A stretch of 64,000 nucleotides of DNA, from the NCBI GenBank assembly GCA_964036195.1, contig OZ038450.1, positions 18,664,701 to 18,728,700 on the forward strand, read 5' to 3'. Made by a program: the position numbers and the translations under genes. Of this stretch, positions 1-10,689 are shown piece after piece (within the stretch, counting starts at the first letter, position 1; each line of letters begins with the position of its first letter). The notes beneath the pieces are model-generated. The model made no database searches and was not told where the DNA came from. It was given only the letters and a program-made list of their open reading frames with translations. The stretch comes from Sphaerolaimus hirsutus. Taxonomy: Eukaryota > Nematoda > Chromadorea > Monhysterida > Sphaerolaimidae.

Positions 1-40
1 GGAGGAGTCTGTCAACTAGTATGTTGACAGGGATCAAAAA

Positions 41-485
41 TACCGTATTACCTCGAAATAACCCCATGGGGGTTTATTATTTCGCCAACAAAATTTGAGG
101 GGGGTTACTTCGAGGGGGGTTATTCGAGGGTTTTTTTATTATTTCGTCAAAATTTTTCGTAAGGATCGTAGTAAATCATAGGCATTTGCGTACCCAAAAC
201 AGGTAATAAATGTGTCCGAACAGGATATATTTGGACATAACAACTTAGATGGCTACACAAACTAGTCTATGTGTAGCTGCAATGCAAATTAGCAGTAATA
301 TACATCATATACATTGCATACATGGCGTATTTATTATGTACATGACCTATATCATTCCGAAGGGGGGGGGGGTATTTCGTGCGGGGTTATTATAATTTCC
401 CCACCCCATTTTTTTTTTTTGGGGGGGGGGGAGGTTAATTCGAGGGGGGGTAATTCAAGGGGGAATAATTCGAAGTAATACGGTA
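41..485. mobile_element. TA-flanked MITE, CCGTATTTCCTCG family, copy 1
   Basis: Left end TACCGTATTACCTCG and right end CGAAGTAATACGGTA are inverted copies. The 445-bp interior is non-coding and carries runs of 8-12 G next to both ends, with GGGGTTATTCGAGGG-type motifs. Its middle (about 200-350) reappears reversed in the copy at 52134-53679, so this copy shows the uninterrupted arrangement. TA at both ends fits a TA target duplication. Confidence 0.8.
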
Positions 486-590
486 GTTCATTCTGGGCTC
501 TCGTAACTAAAATTTGTTAAAAAATATTTATCAGTCGCGGTCGGATAGATAGCTGGTGGGATGGTGTTTTTTCGGCCCGTCATTGGACAC

Positions 591-1719
591 CAGAGTTGTT
601 AAAAGTACTGAACTTTTTCCAAGTAAACGTAAAGTATTTATTTTTTACTCACCACTAGGGTGTCAAATTTCCGTTTTCCGTTTTCCGTTTCCGTTTTCCG
701 CAGGCAAATTTTTTCCGTTTTCCGTTCCGTTTTCCGGCTGCTGAATTTTTTTTTCCGTTTTCCGTTCCGTTTTCCGGCAACTTTTTTTTCCGTTTCCGTT
801 TTTCCGGCTCATTTTCCGTTTTCCGGCTAAATTTTCAGTTTTTCCGCCTTTTTTCCATTTTCCGCCTCAATTTCCAGTTTTTCCACTTTTTTTCCATTTT
901 CCGCCTCAATTTTCCATTTTTCCGCCTCATTTTACCTTTTTCTGGCTCAACTTTCTGTTGTCTGATCAGCCAAACTGGTAAAAATTCATGCAGATTGTCA
1001 ATGATGTACAAAAAATTCCGTTTCCAGCAAAATTACTGCAAATTTTTCCCACTTCCAGCAAAATTTCAGCAAATTTTATCAGTTTTCCAGCAAAATTTCA
1101 CGATGTTTTTCCATTTTCGTGCAAATTTGATTTTTCCGTTTCCGTTTTTCCGGCCTCTTTTTCCGTTTTCCGGCTGCTGAAATTTTTTTTCCGTTTCCGT
1201 TTCCGTTTTCCGCCAAGTGCAAATTTTTTTCCGTTTTCCGTTCCGTTTTCCGGCTGCTGAAAAAAAATTTCCGTTTCCGTTTCCGTTTTCCGTAAAAAAA
1301 ATTTTTTGACACCCTACTCACCACTGTGTACAGAAAACGTAACGTAAATACTTTTTACTTTTACACTGCGTAAAACATGAGTAAAATACTTTTTATGGGA
1401 AAACGTAAAACGGAGTAGTTTTTCTCACAGAAAACGTAACATTCAGAAATTTTGTCAATTTTTATTCTAGAATACATCAAAGATGTCGTTTTTGTCCCGA
1501 TAAGTATTTCTCAGGAAAATGCCCTTTGAAAAAATTTCTGGCTGTCAAAATGTCACTTTGATTCTAGATTCAAATACGTTTTCGGTACACGCGTACTTTC
1601 AAAAAGTACACGAGTAAGTGCGCAGCGGTACTTTGTTCGAGAGGAAACGTAAACGTATTTAAGCAGTGCTTGAGTATACGTATTTATCAAGTAAACGTAA
1701 ATACGCTTTAACAACTGTG
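591..1719. mobile_element. hAT-like non-autonomous element, CAGAGTTGTTAAAA family, with a nested insertion
   Basis: The TIR is CAGAGTTGTTAAAAG on the left and its near-complement ending TTAACAACTGTG on the right. The 8-bp TSD TTGGACAC flanks it exactly (583-590 and 1720-1727). The interior repeats short motifs of the GTAAACGTAA and AAACGTAAATAC type. The element is split by a younger hAT-like insertion at 656-1316, so its own length is about 460 bp. It has no coding capacity. Confidence 0.85.
656..1316. mobile_element. hAT-like non-autonomous element, TAGGGTGTCAAA family, nested copy
   Basis: The TIR TAGGGTGTCAAA is perfect at both ends. The 8-bp TSD CTCACCAC is exact (648-655, 1317-1324). 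The interior is almost wholly pyrimidine-rich on this strand, with dozens of TTTTCCG/TTTCCGT units at both ends and a short unique centre (about 950-1110). Uninterrupted ORFs here (988-1260, 1079-1324) are products of the short repeat, not genes. Sister copies lie at 33554-34005 and from 63005 on. Confidence 0.9.
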
Positions 1720-1727
1720 TTGGACAC

Positions 1728-3441
1728 CCCAGGCCAGTCGAAGTATCTACATTACAATATTGCCACCGCCCACAAAACCCAACCGACTCACCCTCCTCAG
1801 AGAATATCAGGAAATCACCGCCATGAATGGAAAAAGGCCAGCTCTGGTAAATGGCAGATGTCGAGAAACAGCCCCAGCGCGTATAATACCTGAGGTCGTG
1901 AAGTGTCAAGTCAACTCGTGTCAAGTCGTGAACTCGAGTCAAGTCAAATGTACCTACACCATAAATTGTGCCTGCGCACACTAGTTCACAACCAAAATTT
2001 CAAAAACACACATATCCGCTTTGAACGCAGAATAAGTTATTTAAATCTCCGTCAACTATAGTTGACGGACACCTCATTCGAGAAAACTCAAATGCGTTCA
2101 AAACCAATTTAGGAGGTTTTGTAATTTCGGTTGAAAACTACCTACCTAGTTAAATAGTGTGCGCATAGTAGGGTATAAATAGCACATTACGATACATATT
2201 TATTTTAAGGATACCTGATCAGCCCATGAACGGGTATTACGATCGTAAACATAAAAATAGAATTGAACCCGCACAGGAAAAATTGAGACATTCAATGGCA
2301 AAATACTTACTCGAAGTAAAATCCAATCGATAATTCTATCAGGTAAATCGATGGACCAGTAGAAGCACAACTAGGTAAATAGATAGTGGAAAATTGTAGC
2401 TGGGCGTGTCTCCACCATCGCTTACTACTCAGTCCTCAGTAATCAGGAGCACAGTGGCTAAAGGGCTCAAATAAGCCTGGCTCTGATTAGAGCTCGGCTT
2501 GGACGTGGAAATACATTAATTATTCATCGCAAAAGTCGATTTTTATTATTTTACTAGCAATGCTGCAGCTTCGAACGCACACAATAATCGGAGTCGACAG
2601 ATGTTTTATGGGGAGTTTTAAGGCAAAATTGAACATTTTAACGTCTGATCGTACCTATTAAGCGACAAAATGATGTTCTCGTCACTAATCACGGGCCAAG
2701 CAGTAAGCAGGCACGATATTCTACCATCCGATGAAATAAATTGAGATAAAAAATGCCTGAATATCAAGGCGATCAAATAGACGAAACACGCATTTCCGGT
2801 TGAAATAGAAATTAGTCAACGCCATTTCTAACTGAGAGCACATCCGCGTGCCGCATCTAGAAAAAAAAGTGAACAAGCTTGCGCAGTATGGACGGCAGTG
2901 TGGACCCAGATGGCAATAACGTCAGTTTAAATTATTATTTTTTTGTGAATTCTATCTGTAATTGGTTGGTTGGTTCTGGAATTAGTGAGACACTGGAATT
3001 TCCCAGCCAGTGAATACCACCATAAACAGCATTTACTTAGTAGCCGCCATCCACTATTTTCTCCAGCGGAAAATAATATTTTAATTGAAATTTACCGTGG
3101 CATTTTTGCATATCTGATTACCTATTATTATTTTATTGCGTGTTGCATTAAAATTTACCATATCTCACCTGAAAAATGAACCAAACAAATATAACATTTT
3201 TCACTCACAACAATGAAAGCAACAACCAGGCACCAATTCTGCGAATAGACAGATAGAAACTCAAATATCAAGATAAACATTTTACAATTTTACAAAAATA
3301 TGAATTTCTATACAGTTGTACTAAAATTTTACAAAATTTCCTATTTTTATACAAATTTTGTATTTATTTTGAAATTTTCCATTTTACTTTATTTTATTCT
3401 TAAATTTTCCATTTTCTTATATTTTTCTGAGATTTTCTCAA
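1728..3441. other. No gene recognised; AT-rich sequence
   Basis: I see no convincing gene or element across this stretch. Minor structure includes a short cluster of GTCAAGTC-like words (about 1905-1950) and a small palindrome GTCAACTATAGTTGAC (2051-2066). From about 3285 to 3440 the sequence is very T/A-rich with repeated ATTTTCCATTTT words, like the tract at 55905-56225. Confidence 0.5.
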
Positions 3442-3670
3442 CCTGGTGCCAGTTCCGCAAATTGAGAAGTGAGAAGTAAAATGGAAAATGCGAAGTGAAA
3501 TGAGAAGTGAAATGGCAAGTAAATTGGCAAAAGCGAAGTAAAAATAAAATATAAAAAAGTAATTTTCCTTCGCTTTTGCCTATTTTCTTCTCAATTCACT
3601 TCTCATTTTTCATTTCACTTTGCATTCAGCATTTTATTCTCACTTCCCGATTTGCGGAACTGGCCCCAGG
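3442..3670. mobile_element. Foldback MITE with CCTGGTGCCAGTTCCGCAAAT ends
   Basis: The outer about 25 bp at each end are near-perfect inverted repeats (left CCTGGTGCCAGTTCCGC, right GCGGAACTGGCCCCAGG). The interior repeats GAGAAGTGAAATG-like words on the left and their complement (CACTTCTCATTT) on the right, so most of the element can fold on itself. Similar CACTTCTCATTT words open the TTGACATTT satellite near 13490. Confidence 0.75.
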
Positions 3671-3791
3671 TGGTAACAAATATAAAAATATATATAAATA
3701 TATATTTACACATATGTAAATGGATTTGCAACTAGGTACATATAAATGAATAAATATACATCCATTTTTGTTATCATTGGTTGCAGTTGAA

Positions 3792-4210
3792 TACCGTACA
3801 TCCTCGAATAAAACCCCGCTGAGTTATTTTCTCAACAGAGGTTTTTGACAGGAGAGTTAGTCTAGGGGAGGAGTTTTTTCCATAAGAATTTTCAATAGAA
3901 TGTATGATTAATTTACTGCAGAAAGGGGGTGAAATTGGCTACATAAATGGTTTCTATGAATGCAAATTCCATAATTCAAGCAGTGAAATCAACGTGAAAA
4001 AATTTTATGCATGAACAAATTGGCACGTGTGTACACTCAACCAGTAAGTATATGTACATCACTGCTTTTTGTTGCAGATGTGGAACTTTTTCACTTCTTT
4101 TTTTGTCAACACAAAATGCAGTGTAAACAGTGGCTATACATAAAAAGATATTTGTGCACAAATAAGGGGGAGTTATTCAAGGAGGAGGATTTTTTTGAGG
4201 ATATACAGTA
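3792..4210. mobile_element. Degenerate MITE of the CCGTATTTCCTCG family
   Basis: The left edge TACCGTACATCCTCGAATA and the right edge GAGGATATACAGTA resemble the TA-flanked family but carry substitutions. GGGGGAGTTATTCAAGGAGG lies just inside the right end, as in better copies. This looks like an old copy. Confidence 0.45.
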
Positions 4211-4289
4211 TTTAGATTCAAGGAGTGTCTACAGAATTTAAAACAAATGTTTTAAATGGTGGAAAATTTCAATGCATGTAAACTCTCAG

Positions 4290-4890
4290 TAGGGATGGAG
4301 AAAAGTTTTTCAATGACCCTGAGGTAAAAAACAACTGTTTTGTTTAAATAACGAGTCAACATCAGGGACGTACGCAGGATTTTTGAGCGGGGGGGGGCGG
4401 ATTGTATACGGAGCCTGGCGAACGGGGGGGGGGGCTTTGGCCCTTAAGTAAAGAAATGGAGCCATGGCGCTGGCGCCATTTGTAGGCGCCAACGCCATGG
4501 CAGTATTGGCGCTGGCGTTGGCGCCAACGTCTACTATATAGGTATCTTTATATACCTATATTTCGTACTAGAATCATGTTGGGTGCTTTTCATACGCTGC
4601 TAGGTACCTAAAAAATACATAGTAATCATTGGGTGGGTATATGCGCGCTTGCGCGCAACAAATTTTTAGAAGTGCCTATAAAATCGCTTTAGAAAAGTGC
4701 CATTTCTGGCAAATTTTTATGTCCGGCCCGGGAACGGGGGGGGCGCCCCCCCCCCCTGCGTACGTCCTTGGTCAACATATACAGGTCCTTTGTGAGAAAA
4801 GTGACGGTACTTTGTGATGTTAAATAGAGCCATACAATGGCTGTGGAGCCTGGGATAGCATTATACATAGTGATTTCCGTCAAAAATATC
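4290..4890. mobile_element. hAT-like element remnant (TAGGGATGG end) interrupted by another element
   Basis: It starts TAGGGATGGAG with T-rich, AAAACAACTG-type sequence inside. After the insertion at 4363-4770 the body continues with sequence (about 4815-4890) that matches, reversed, the interior of the complete element at 20217-20858 (CCATGGCTCCACAGCC and nearby words). I could not place its right end; the MITE at 4891 interrupts or abuts it. Confidence 0.5.
4363..4770. mobile_element. hAT-like non-autonomous element with CAGGGACGTACGCAGG ends
   Basis: The left TIR is CAGGGACGTACGCAGG. The right end reads CCTGCGTACGTCCTTG. The 8-bp TSD GTCAACAT is exact (4355-4362, 4771-4778). Inside both ends are runs of 8-12 G or C. 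A GGCGCC-rich block (4461-4532) forms several GGCGCCA palindromes. Fragments of the same family appear near 11258 and 18830-18905. Confidence 0.85.
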
Positions 4891-5056
4891 TACCATATTT
4901 CCTCAAATGGTATTAATGATGTTTCCCCCAGGGGGTTATTTTTTCAGAGTGCAAATTTTGAGGTGGTATTGCGCGGGGTTTATTCGAGGCGGTACTATTT
5001 CGCCAGAATTTCGATGAAAAAATGAACGGTGTTATTCTAATACAAGAAATACGGTA
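4891..5056. mobile_element. TA-flanked MITE, CCGTATTTCCTCG family, short copy
   Basis: The ends are TACCATATTTCCTCAAAT and AAGAAATACGGTA, with CCCCCAGGGGGTTATT inside the left end. It sits against the hAT-like remnant at 4290-4890. Confidence 0.65.
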
Positions 5057-5319
5057 TTATGAATATAGCGTTATTTCTCGCTGTTTGGATTTTACTTTTT
5101 TACATTTTTCAACTATATAGTCGTGTGAACAGTTAAACAAAGAGATTAGAATATTTGGCAACCCCCATTAATTCCAATTAAGCTACGCACGCCAAATAAA
5201 TACACCATACACAATGCACATCTGAGCCACACGTATTTCTCACGAATGCGTCGTACCCAACGGACCCGAAATTCGCGCAGACCGGCCAGGGTGACGACCG
5301 TCCGTACTCGCGCGCAATA

Positions 5320-5667
5320 ATGACCCATTACATAAGAAGGCGACGCACCAGGATCGACTCGCTGACCACCACCAGCGAGCGATCGTACAACACGACCGTC
5401 CACACCACCTACAGGGACGGGGCGACCAGGACGGTGAGCGTGACCGACATCGTCGCCACCACCACCAGGATCTCCGGGCCGCACAGGAACCCGCTCGACC
5501 GGCTGCCGGTGCCGGCCGTGCAGTGTGCGCCCGGCCCCATGGACACCGCGCCCGAACAAGACCGGGTGCCGGCGGACGCGCAGCAGGCGGGGCCGTCGAC
5601 GGCCGCCGCGGTCGACACGCCGCTCCGCCGCAAGCGACAAGCGGAGTGGCGAGCCGCGCGCGACCAG
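5320..5667 (+). CDS. Candidate gene, exon 1 (nuclear-type Arg/Ala/Pro-rich protein, unrecognised)
   Basis: This is the first exon I can support of a four-exon gene. The frame opens at ATG 5320 and runs 116 codons to a donor CCAG|GTGCGT at 5667/5668, in phase 0. GC content is far above the flanks. The protein starts with a basic stretch (THYIRRRRTR), then a Ser/Thr-rich part, then a Pro/Ala-rich tail ending LRRKRQAEWRAARDQ. The frame is open back to about 5200, and a possible acceptor CGCGCAG|ACC at 5280 would add 13 codons, so 5320 may not be the true start; ATG 5539 (MDTAPEQ) is another possibility. I do not recognise the family. The long antisense frames here are GC-driven shadows. Confidence 0.5.
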
Positions 5668-5822
5668 GTGCGTGCAACCGGCCGCTGCAACTTCGGCAAC
5701 TCGAAGCGTACTATGAACCACTGGTTTGGTGGATCGCAAGTAGCGTTACAAACGTATCGGCGGATTTAGATTTCAAAAATAAGTAAGAAATTTAGAAAAT
5801 ATAGGGGGGTTCAGGGGATAGA

Positions 5823-5890
5823 TATACTCGGCGGACCGCCAAGTATGCACAGAATCCTACCGTAATTTGATGAATAAAATCTGGTGATGA
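5823..5890. mobile_element. MITE fragment with TATACTCGGCGGAC end
   Basis: TATACTCGGCGGACCGCC followed by a CCTACCGTAATTTGATGAATAAAAT-like body matches the left half of the elements at 40409-40598 and 57159-57349. No right end was found. It lies in intron 1 of the candidate gene. Confidence 0.45.
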
Positions 5891-5914
5891 TTGTCGTATT
5901 GCCAACACACACAC

Positions 5915-6051
5915 TAGTTTACCAACATGAAATGCTCGACCATTTTGGTAAACTGTTTTGAAAAAGCAGTACGGAACACTGTACAGAGCTGTACGGTGTT
6001 TCGTACTGTTTTGTTTTGTTTTGTGGTCGAGCATTTCACGTTGGTAAACTA
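5915..6051. repeat. Inverted repeat (foldback)
   Basis: TAGTTTACCAACATGAAATG on the left pairs with CATTTCACGTTGGTAAACTA on the right, continuing into GCTCGAC/GTCGAGC. An inner second inverted repeat uses CAGTACGGAACACTGTAC and its complement. This is a MITE-like hairpin in intron 1 with no coding sequence. Confidence 0.65.
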
Positions 6052-6804
6052 ATTTTGGCGCCAAGCGCCGCGGCGCTTTTCCGATGGTGCCACAGAGAAA
6101 TAGCGACAAGCGCCAGCGCAAAAATTTTATCTGTAATTTGTCCCTAGAATGATCATTGCCTATATTTATAGCTAAGTATTACTAAATATACAGAGTGTGC
6201 CAAGCTGAAGTGTCAAACAAACTTATTTATTTCAAAAAGAATTACACAAAATATATTACACATTTATAGATATTTCCAAAATACGTAAATACATAGTGAA
6301 TTGTCTGTAAATACAACAAGATTTTATACAGTTTGGAAAGCATAGCACAACCGTGTGCACGTACTTAGGTGTACTTTGATGCAATGAAATCAAACAAATA
6401 TACCTATGTATTTACTCGGTATCCAATCCATATACAAATTTAAATACAATTTCAAAGGTAAATTCACATTTAGTTGCTTGCATGAATCTACATGTTTATT
6501 ATGTTCACAACAATTTAGGTAGCCATTTATCACAACTATTCAGCTGTCTTGAAAATTTCTCAAGTGAAGCGAATAAGCCTAGGTTTTCAAAAATTCTGGC
6601 GCCAGCGCCATGGCGCTTTCTGGGACAGCCAATGACGTCAAACAATTTTAGCGCCAAGCCTCAAAAGCACCATGGCGCTTTTACATACCAAATGTATACT
6701 GCCGCCGGGTATTCAAAAATGTCGACACGAGCTTGCTAGCCGGGGCGTTGACCCTACCAGGCTCCCAATTGGGGGTAAACCCCCCCTTAGAATGTATACC
6801 TATC
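6052..6804. other. Intron 1 sequence with GGCGCC words
   Basis: There is no exon here. Short GCGCC/GGCGCT clusters occur at 6057-6116 and 6598-6680 (AGCGCCATGGCGCTTT), resembling the ends of the GGCGCC-type hAT elements farther right. The rest is AT-rich. Confidence 0.4.
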
Positions 6805-6991
6805 GGCGCACCGCACACTCAAACTTGGCAAGGGCGGATTTCTAACGTTTTTTTTGCAATGTCGAAGTTCAAAGTCGGAATTAAAAAGAAGGGTCGAATT
6901 CAAAATCGTCCAAACCGACTTTAGAATTCCGCCCGGGCCTAAATAAAAGATGTTCAAACCGCCCTTGCCAATTTTGAGTGAGCGGTGCGCC
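6805..6991. mobile_element. 187-bp MITE, GGCGCACCGCACACTC family
   Basis: GGCGCACCGCACACTCAAA on the left mirrors TTTTGAGTGAGCGGTGCGCC on the right. Just inside are AAGGGCGG/CCGCCCTT words. Its length is exactly that of the copy at 19792-19978. Flanking triplets are ATC and ATT, so the TSD is not exact here. The right end lies only 54 bp upstream of the exon 2 acceptor. Confidence 0.75.
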
Positions 6992-7045
6992 ATTCACGAT
7001 CATCGCAAGGAAGTATAAAAACGCAATGCGCCAACTGACGTGCAG

Positions 7046-7399
7046 AAGCGACCGCGCCTGTCTGTGGGCGACCAGCCGGGCACCTCGGGCTACCAGCCGC
7101 CAGCCGCCGCCGCGCCGCCGCCACAGGACGCGCCCATGCAAGACCCGGGCGCGCCGCCGCAGCAGGTCGCGCCCCACATCGCCGCCGGCCTGTTCGGACT
7201 GGAAGCGGAGGCGCCCGACGACGCGCCCGACCTGTTCGGGCTGGAGGCGGAGGCTGCGGAGACCAGCTCGCCCAGCGAGTCCAGCCTGTCGTCCTCGCCC
7301 GGCGGAAAAACAGCGGCGCAACACATCGACGAGCGGCCCCTGGACGCGCCGCAAGACCAGCACGAGCGGCGCCAGTGGCTGCTCGATAACATGAAGCAA
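7046..7399 (+). CDS. Candidate gene, exon 2
   Basis: The exon covers 118 codons in phase 0 between acceptor GTGCAG|AAG (7045/7046) and donor GAAGCAA|GTCAGT (7399/7400). It begins KRPRLSVGDQ. Joined to exon 1 this gives KR, ten residues, then KRPR, the pattern of a classical bipartite nuclear localisation signal. Next is a Pro/Ala/Gln-rich low-complexity part, then a twofold repeat of LFGLEAEA (acidic, amphipathic), a Ser-rich linker, and an Asp/Gln/Arg-rich end (DQHERRQWLLDNMKQ). The high GC ends sharply at the splice sites. The pyrimidine tract before the acceptor is weak, which is the main reservation. The product is unrecognised. Confidence 0.55.
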
Positions 7400-7779
7400 G
7401 TCAGTCCATTGTCGATGCGTGCCATCTGCGCGTTTTAACGAGTCTATTCGCTTTAACGTTTCGCGCACCGCACACGGGAAATTCGGGTTCCGATTTCGGA
7501 CGATTTTTGCCAAAGTATGAACTCTTAACTAGAACAAATATCGTTCAAAAATACGTATGGCAGTTACGAAAAAGAGGCCGCCATACAGATTTTTCGTTCG
7601 AGTTCGAGTGATTTTTGAAACGTTCATTTGAGTCTCGATTTTTGGGGGTTCCAGTTATGTGTTCATACTTTGGCAAAAATCGCTCGAGGTTTGGCTGTTT
7701 TAAATGGTGCCCGTTTGACTGATCCTGACAAATTTTTGTGTTTCCAAATCCTGGCTACAGTATCTCCACGTAATACCCA

Positions 7780-8905
7780 CAGTTCGGACGATATGACTTT
7801 TCGATATCGATATTCAGTCAATCAGATAATGCCAAAATAATTTATTAAAATAATAATAATAATTTATACAAAATAATAATAAAACTTTTTATTTTCGAAA
7901 ACTACAAGACATTACCCAATGTTGCACGGCACACTTGAATTTTCAGTTGCAGTTCGAACACTTTTTCAAGGGCGGAATTCAAAAGGGCGGAATTAAAAAC
8001 GGGGGCAGAATCCAAAAACGTTCGAACTGCCCTCGATTTCAATTCCGCACATGAAACGTTCGAACACTTTGCACGATGGCGGAATTTCCCCGGATTGTGC
8101 ATGGGCGGAATTATTTCAGACAGGTAGGAAAGTGCAAAATGTCTGAACCACCCTTGGAATTCCGCCTTGGCGGAACTCAAAAACGTCCGAACCGCCCTTG
8201 ACAATTTTGAGTGTCAGTGCGCCATCTAGGCAAGAAAACATTCGGACACTTACTAGAGGGTGGAATTCAGTTTCGGTTTTCACAAATATGCCACACGGTG
8301 AACTTCAATATCTTTTAAACAAGTGGATATTACAAAAAAATTTCTCTATTCATTTTTGAAGACAAAGCCTAGATCTACCTATAAAATTTTTTTCACAAAT
8401 ATGTTTGGTAAGATAAATAAGATGTGTTTCCCATAACAACCTTCTCTAAAGGGCGTATCTCTTAAGTCAAGGGTGGAATTGAAAGTGTCCCAATGAAACG
8501 TTGAAACGTTTAATGTTTTTGAAACGTTTTGTTATGATATGCAAATGGACAAAAACTGTGTGAATTCATCCGGATTCGTGTGAATTTCATCCGAATGTCC
8601 TAAAAATGCCACATTTTTCCTAAATAAAAATGTTCGAACCGCCCTTGGCGGAACTCAAAAACGTTCGAACCGCCCTTGAAAATTTTGAGTGTGCGGTGCG
8701 CCATTGATGAGTTAAATCCGGCAAGTCTTTGTTCACTCAAAAACGTCAGAACTTCACACTGCCAGTGCTAACAAACGTTTTCTAAAATGAAACGAAATAT
8801 CGAAAAAATGGTCGATATTCTATATCGATAATCGATTTTTCCCCACATATTTCGATATAGACATTCGATATCCTATATTCGATACGATATATCGTCCAAA
8901 CCCTA
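7780..8905. mobile_element. Possible hAT-like element with CGATAT subterminal motif (partial)
   Basis: The right end reads ATATATCGTCCAAACCCTA (ending 8905), so its TIR would begin TAGGGTTTGGACGATATAT. The 130 bp inside it contain repeated TCGATAT/ATATCGAT words. A related stretch GGACGATATGACTTTTCG with ATATCGATAT lies at about 7787-7815, where the left end could be, but no clean left TIR or TSD is visible. Boundaries are tentative. Confidence 0.4.
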
Positions 8906-9024
8906 ACGGTTTATCATTTTACAAGCATTGGCGGGGGGATTCATTGTAATCATTGCCGCTCCACACATTTTTAAAATTGCGCGATTTTTAAAATAAGTTT
9001 GAACGTTTTCTGGCAAAGTATGAA

Positions 9025-9150
9025 TACCATATTTCTTCTAATAGAAGAGCGCCGTTCTATTTTTTACCGTCAACCTCCAATAGACGGCAGGTAAACAAGT
9101 TGACCAAAAAAAAAATAGAACGGCGCTCTTCTATTAGAAGAAATACGGTA
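9025..9150. mobile_element. 126-bp foldback MITE with TACCATATTTCTTC ends
   Basis: About 42 bp at each end are inverted copies (TACCATATTTCTTCTAATAG on the left, CTATTAGAAGAAATACGGTA on the right), with a 40-bp loop. The TA and (C)CRTATTTC ends relate it to the CCGTATTTCCTCG family, but the inner sequence differs. It lies in intron 2. Confidence 0.8.
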
Positions 9151-9351
9151 TTCACACTTTGCCAAAAAACGTTCGAACTAATTTTTAAAAGCGCTGTGTG
9201 TGGAGCGCCATTATCTTCAAGAACACCCGCGAAAATGTTCACACGTCAACCCACAAAAGTTTCAACTCACACACGCGAGTAGCGACCGCAGGCGACCACG
9301 ACGCTGGGACAAAGACTGCACTTACACGGGCGGCGCGCGAGCCCGCAGCAG

Positions 9352-9513
9352 GTGCGCGACGCGGTGGCGGCCTGGTGCGCCGCGATGCAGCAGCAGGTGG
9401 CGCTGGCGGGCGGCGACCTGCGCCGCTTGGCCAGGCACGGCGGCTGGCAGGGCCTTCAGCGCGGGGTGTTCATCGTCGCCTTCGGTGCGATGGTGGACGT
9501 CGCCGCGAGGGAG
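9352..9513 (+). CDS. Candidate gene, exon 3
   Basis: The exon covers 54 codons in phase 0, between acceptor CCGCAGCAG|GTGCGC (9351/9352) and donor GAGGGAG|GTGCGT (9513/9514). The peptide is Ala-rich and probably helical: it starts VRDAVAAWCAAMQQQ, contains LRRLARHGGW, and ends FGAMVDVAARE. GC is again much higher than in the flanks. The frame could continue past the donor to 9570, but the donor matches the consensus and exon 4 is in the same phase. I recognise no family. Confidence 0.5.
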
Positions 9514-9606
9514 GTGCGTTGCATGCGTTCGGGCGGTCATTTCACGTGGGGGGTTGGGCTGTTGGTGTAGAGTATAGTGTGGAATGGCGCCGTCGGCGCT
9601 AGGCAC

Positions 9607-10115
9607 TACGGTTCAAACGGGATCCTGATCCCGAATCCCGAGAAATTTCGGGATTTAGCGGTCCCGAACCCGATCCCGAAACCTCAATCCCGATCCAGAT
9701 CCCGAAATTCCAAAAAGCCAATCCCGATCCAGAAAGTTTTCAAAACACAATCCAGATCCCGAAAAAATTTATACAATCCCGATCCTGAACAAAATTGCTA
9801 ACGTGTTTAAGTGACATTTTTGCACTAATAAATGTGAACGGAAACATCAAATGTCCACTTAATGCCACGTTTCTGGCATCCAGTGTTTTAGGCCATTTTT
9901 GTGAAAAAAATAAGCGAAAAACACGTATGTTAGGACCTTTTCTGAAATGCCAATCCCGATCCCGAAAAAATGCCAATGCCGGTCCCGATCCCGATCCCTA
10001 AACCCCAATCCCGATCCCGAAATCTCAAAAAACTAATCCCGATCCCGATCCCGCAAACTCAAAAATCCCGTTCAAAAATCCCGAAAACTCAAAAGTCAAT
10101 CCCGTTTGAACCCTA
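9607..10115. mobile_element. hAT-like non-autonomous element with ATCCCGATCCCGA subterminal repeats
   Basis: The left end is TACGGTTCAAACGGGAT. The right end reads ATCCCGTTTGAACCCTA (TIR TAGGGTTCAAACGGGAT, one mismatch). The 8-bp TSD CTAGGCAC is exact (9599-9606, 10116-10123). More than a dozen CCCGATCC/CCCGAA units fill about 200 bp at the left end and 160 bp at the right, around an AT-rich centre. It is in intron 3, 94 bp after exon 3. Confidence 0.88.
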
Positions 10116-10437
10116 CTAGGCACCCAGCGCCATTTTTGAGAGGCACCGCGGTGCGGTGCCTTTGGTCGGCAGATTGCAAAATAATATACCTAAAAATAAA
10201 TAAAAGTTGCCAGACACTCTACACTAGGGATGGCCAGCGCTTTTTACAGCTTCTAAAAAACGCCATTAAAAAAAAAAGCAAGGGCAAAAAATTGATGTGC
10301 TCAAAGATCTAGATATTTAGCTCTTTTTTGCGCACAAGGCGTAGAACACAGAAAATTTGGAAAATCGTAAACAATGGGGAAATATATTTCGCTAAAAATA
10401 GGTATACAAGTACATATGTAGCCAAAATACCGTATTT
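10116..10437. other. Intron 3 sequence; possible TAGGGATGG element end
   Basis: TAGGGATGGCCAGCGCTTTTT at 10225 looks like the left end of another hAT-like element related to the one starting at 50575 (TAGGGATGGGTAGCGCTTTT). No matching right end was found before the next MITE. Confidence 0.35.
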
Positions 10438-10686
10438 CCTAGATATACCCCAGGGTGGTTTTCAGAGAGGATATTTTAAGGGGGTATTTCGAGGAGGGGG
10501 GGGGGCTTTTTCAAGGTGGTTATTATTTCGTCAGAAATTTTAGTGAAATCAGTAGTAAAAAATACGTTCTGAGAATGGTAATAAACTACCCAGACCAGTA
10601 ATAAATGTGATGATATAGGCTATATTTGGGCATTTTAACTTAGGGGGGGGGTAATCCAAGGGCAGGTATTTCGAGGAAACTAGGTA
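10438..10686. mobile_element. TA-flanked MITE, CCGTATTTCCTCG family
   Basis: The left end is TACCGTATTTCCTAGATATA. The right end TTTCGAGGAAACTAGGTA has two changes. GGGGTATTTCGAGGAGG and a run of 10 G lie inside the left end, and GGGGGGGGTAATCC lies inside the right. Confidence 0.7.
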
Positions 10687-10689
10687 GCT

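Larger units (their letters stand above)
7400..9351. other. Intron 2, filled with GGCGGAATT-type repeats
   Basis: There is no additional exon that I can support. The stretch 7921-8219 and the right ends at 8219 and 8702 carry GGCGGAATTC, AACGTTCGAACCGCCCTTG and TTTTGAGTGTGCGGTGCGCC words. These are pieces of several GGCGCACCGCACACT-family elements, some nested. AT-rich microsatellite-like sequence (AATAATAAT) lies at 7845-7880. Confidence 0.5.

Noticed and set aside
5146-5739. 197-codon minus-strand frame opposite exon 1, and similar antisense frames at 6881-7513 and 15880-16342
   Set aside because: High GC removes stops on the other strand; splice sites and phases only agree on the plus strand.
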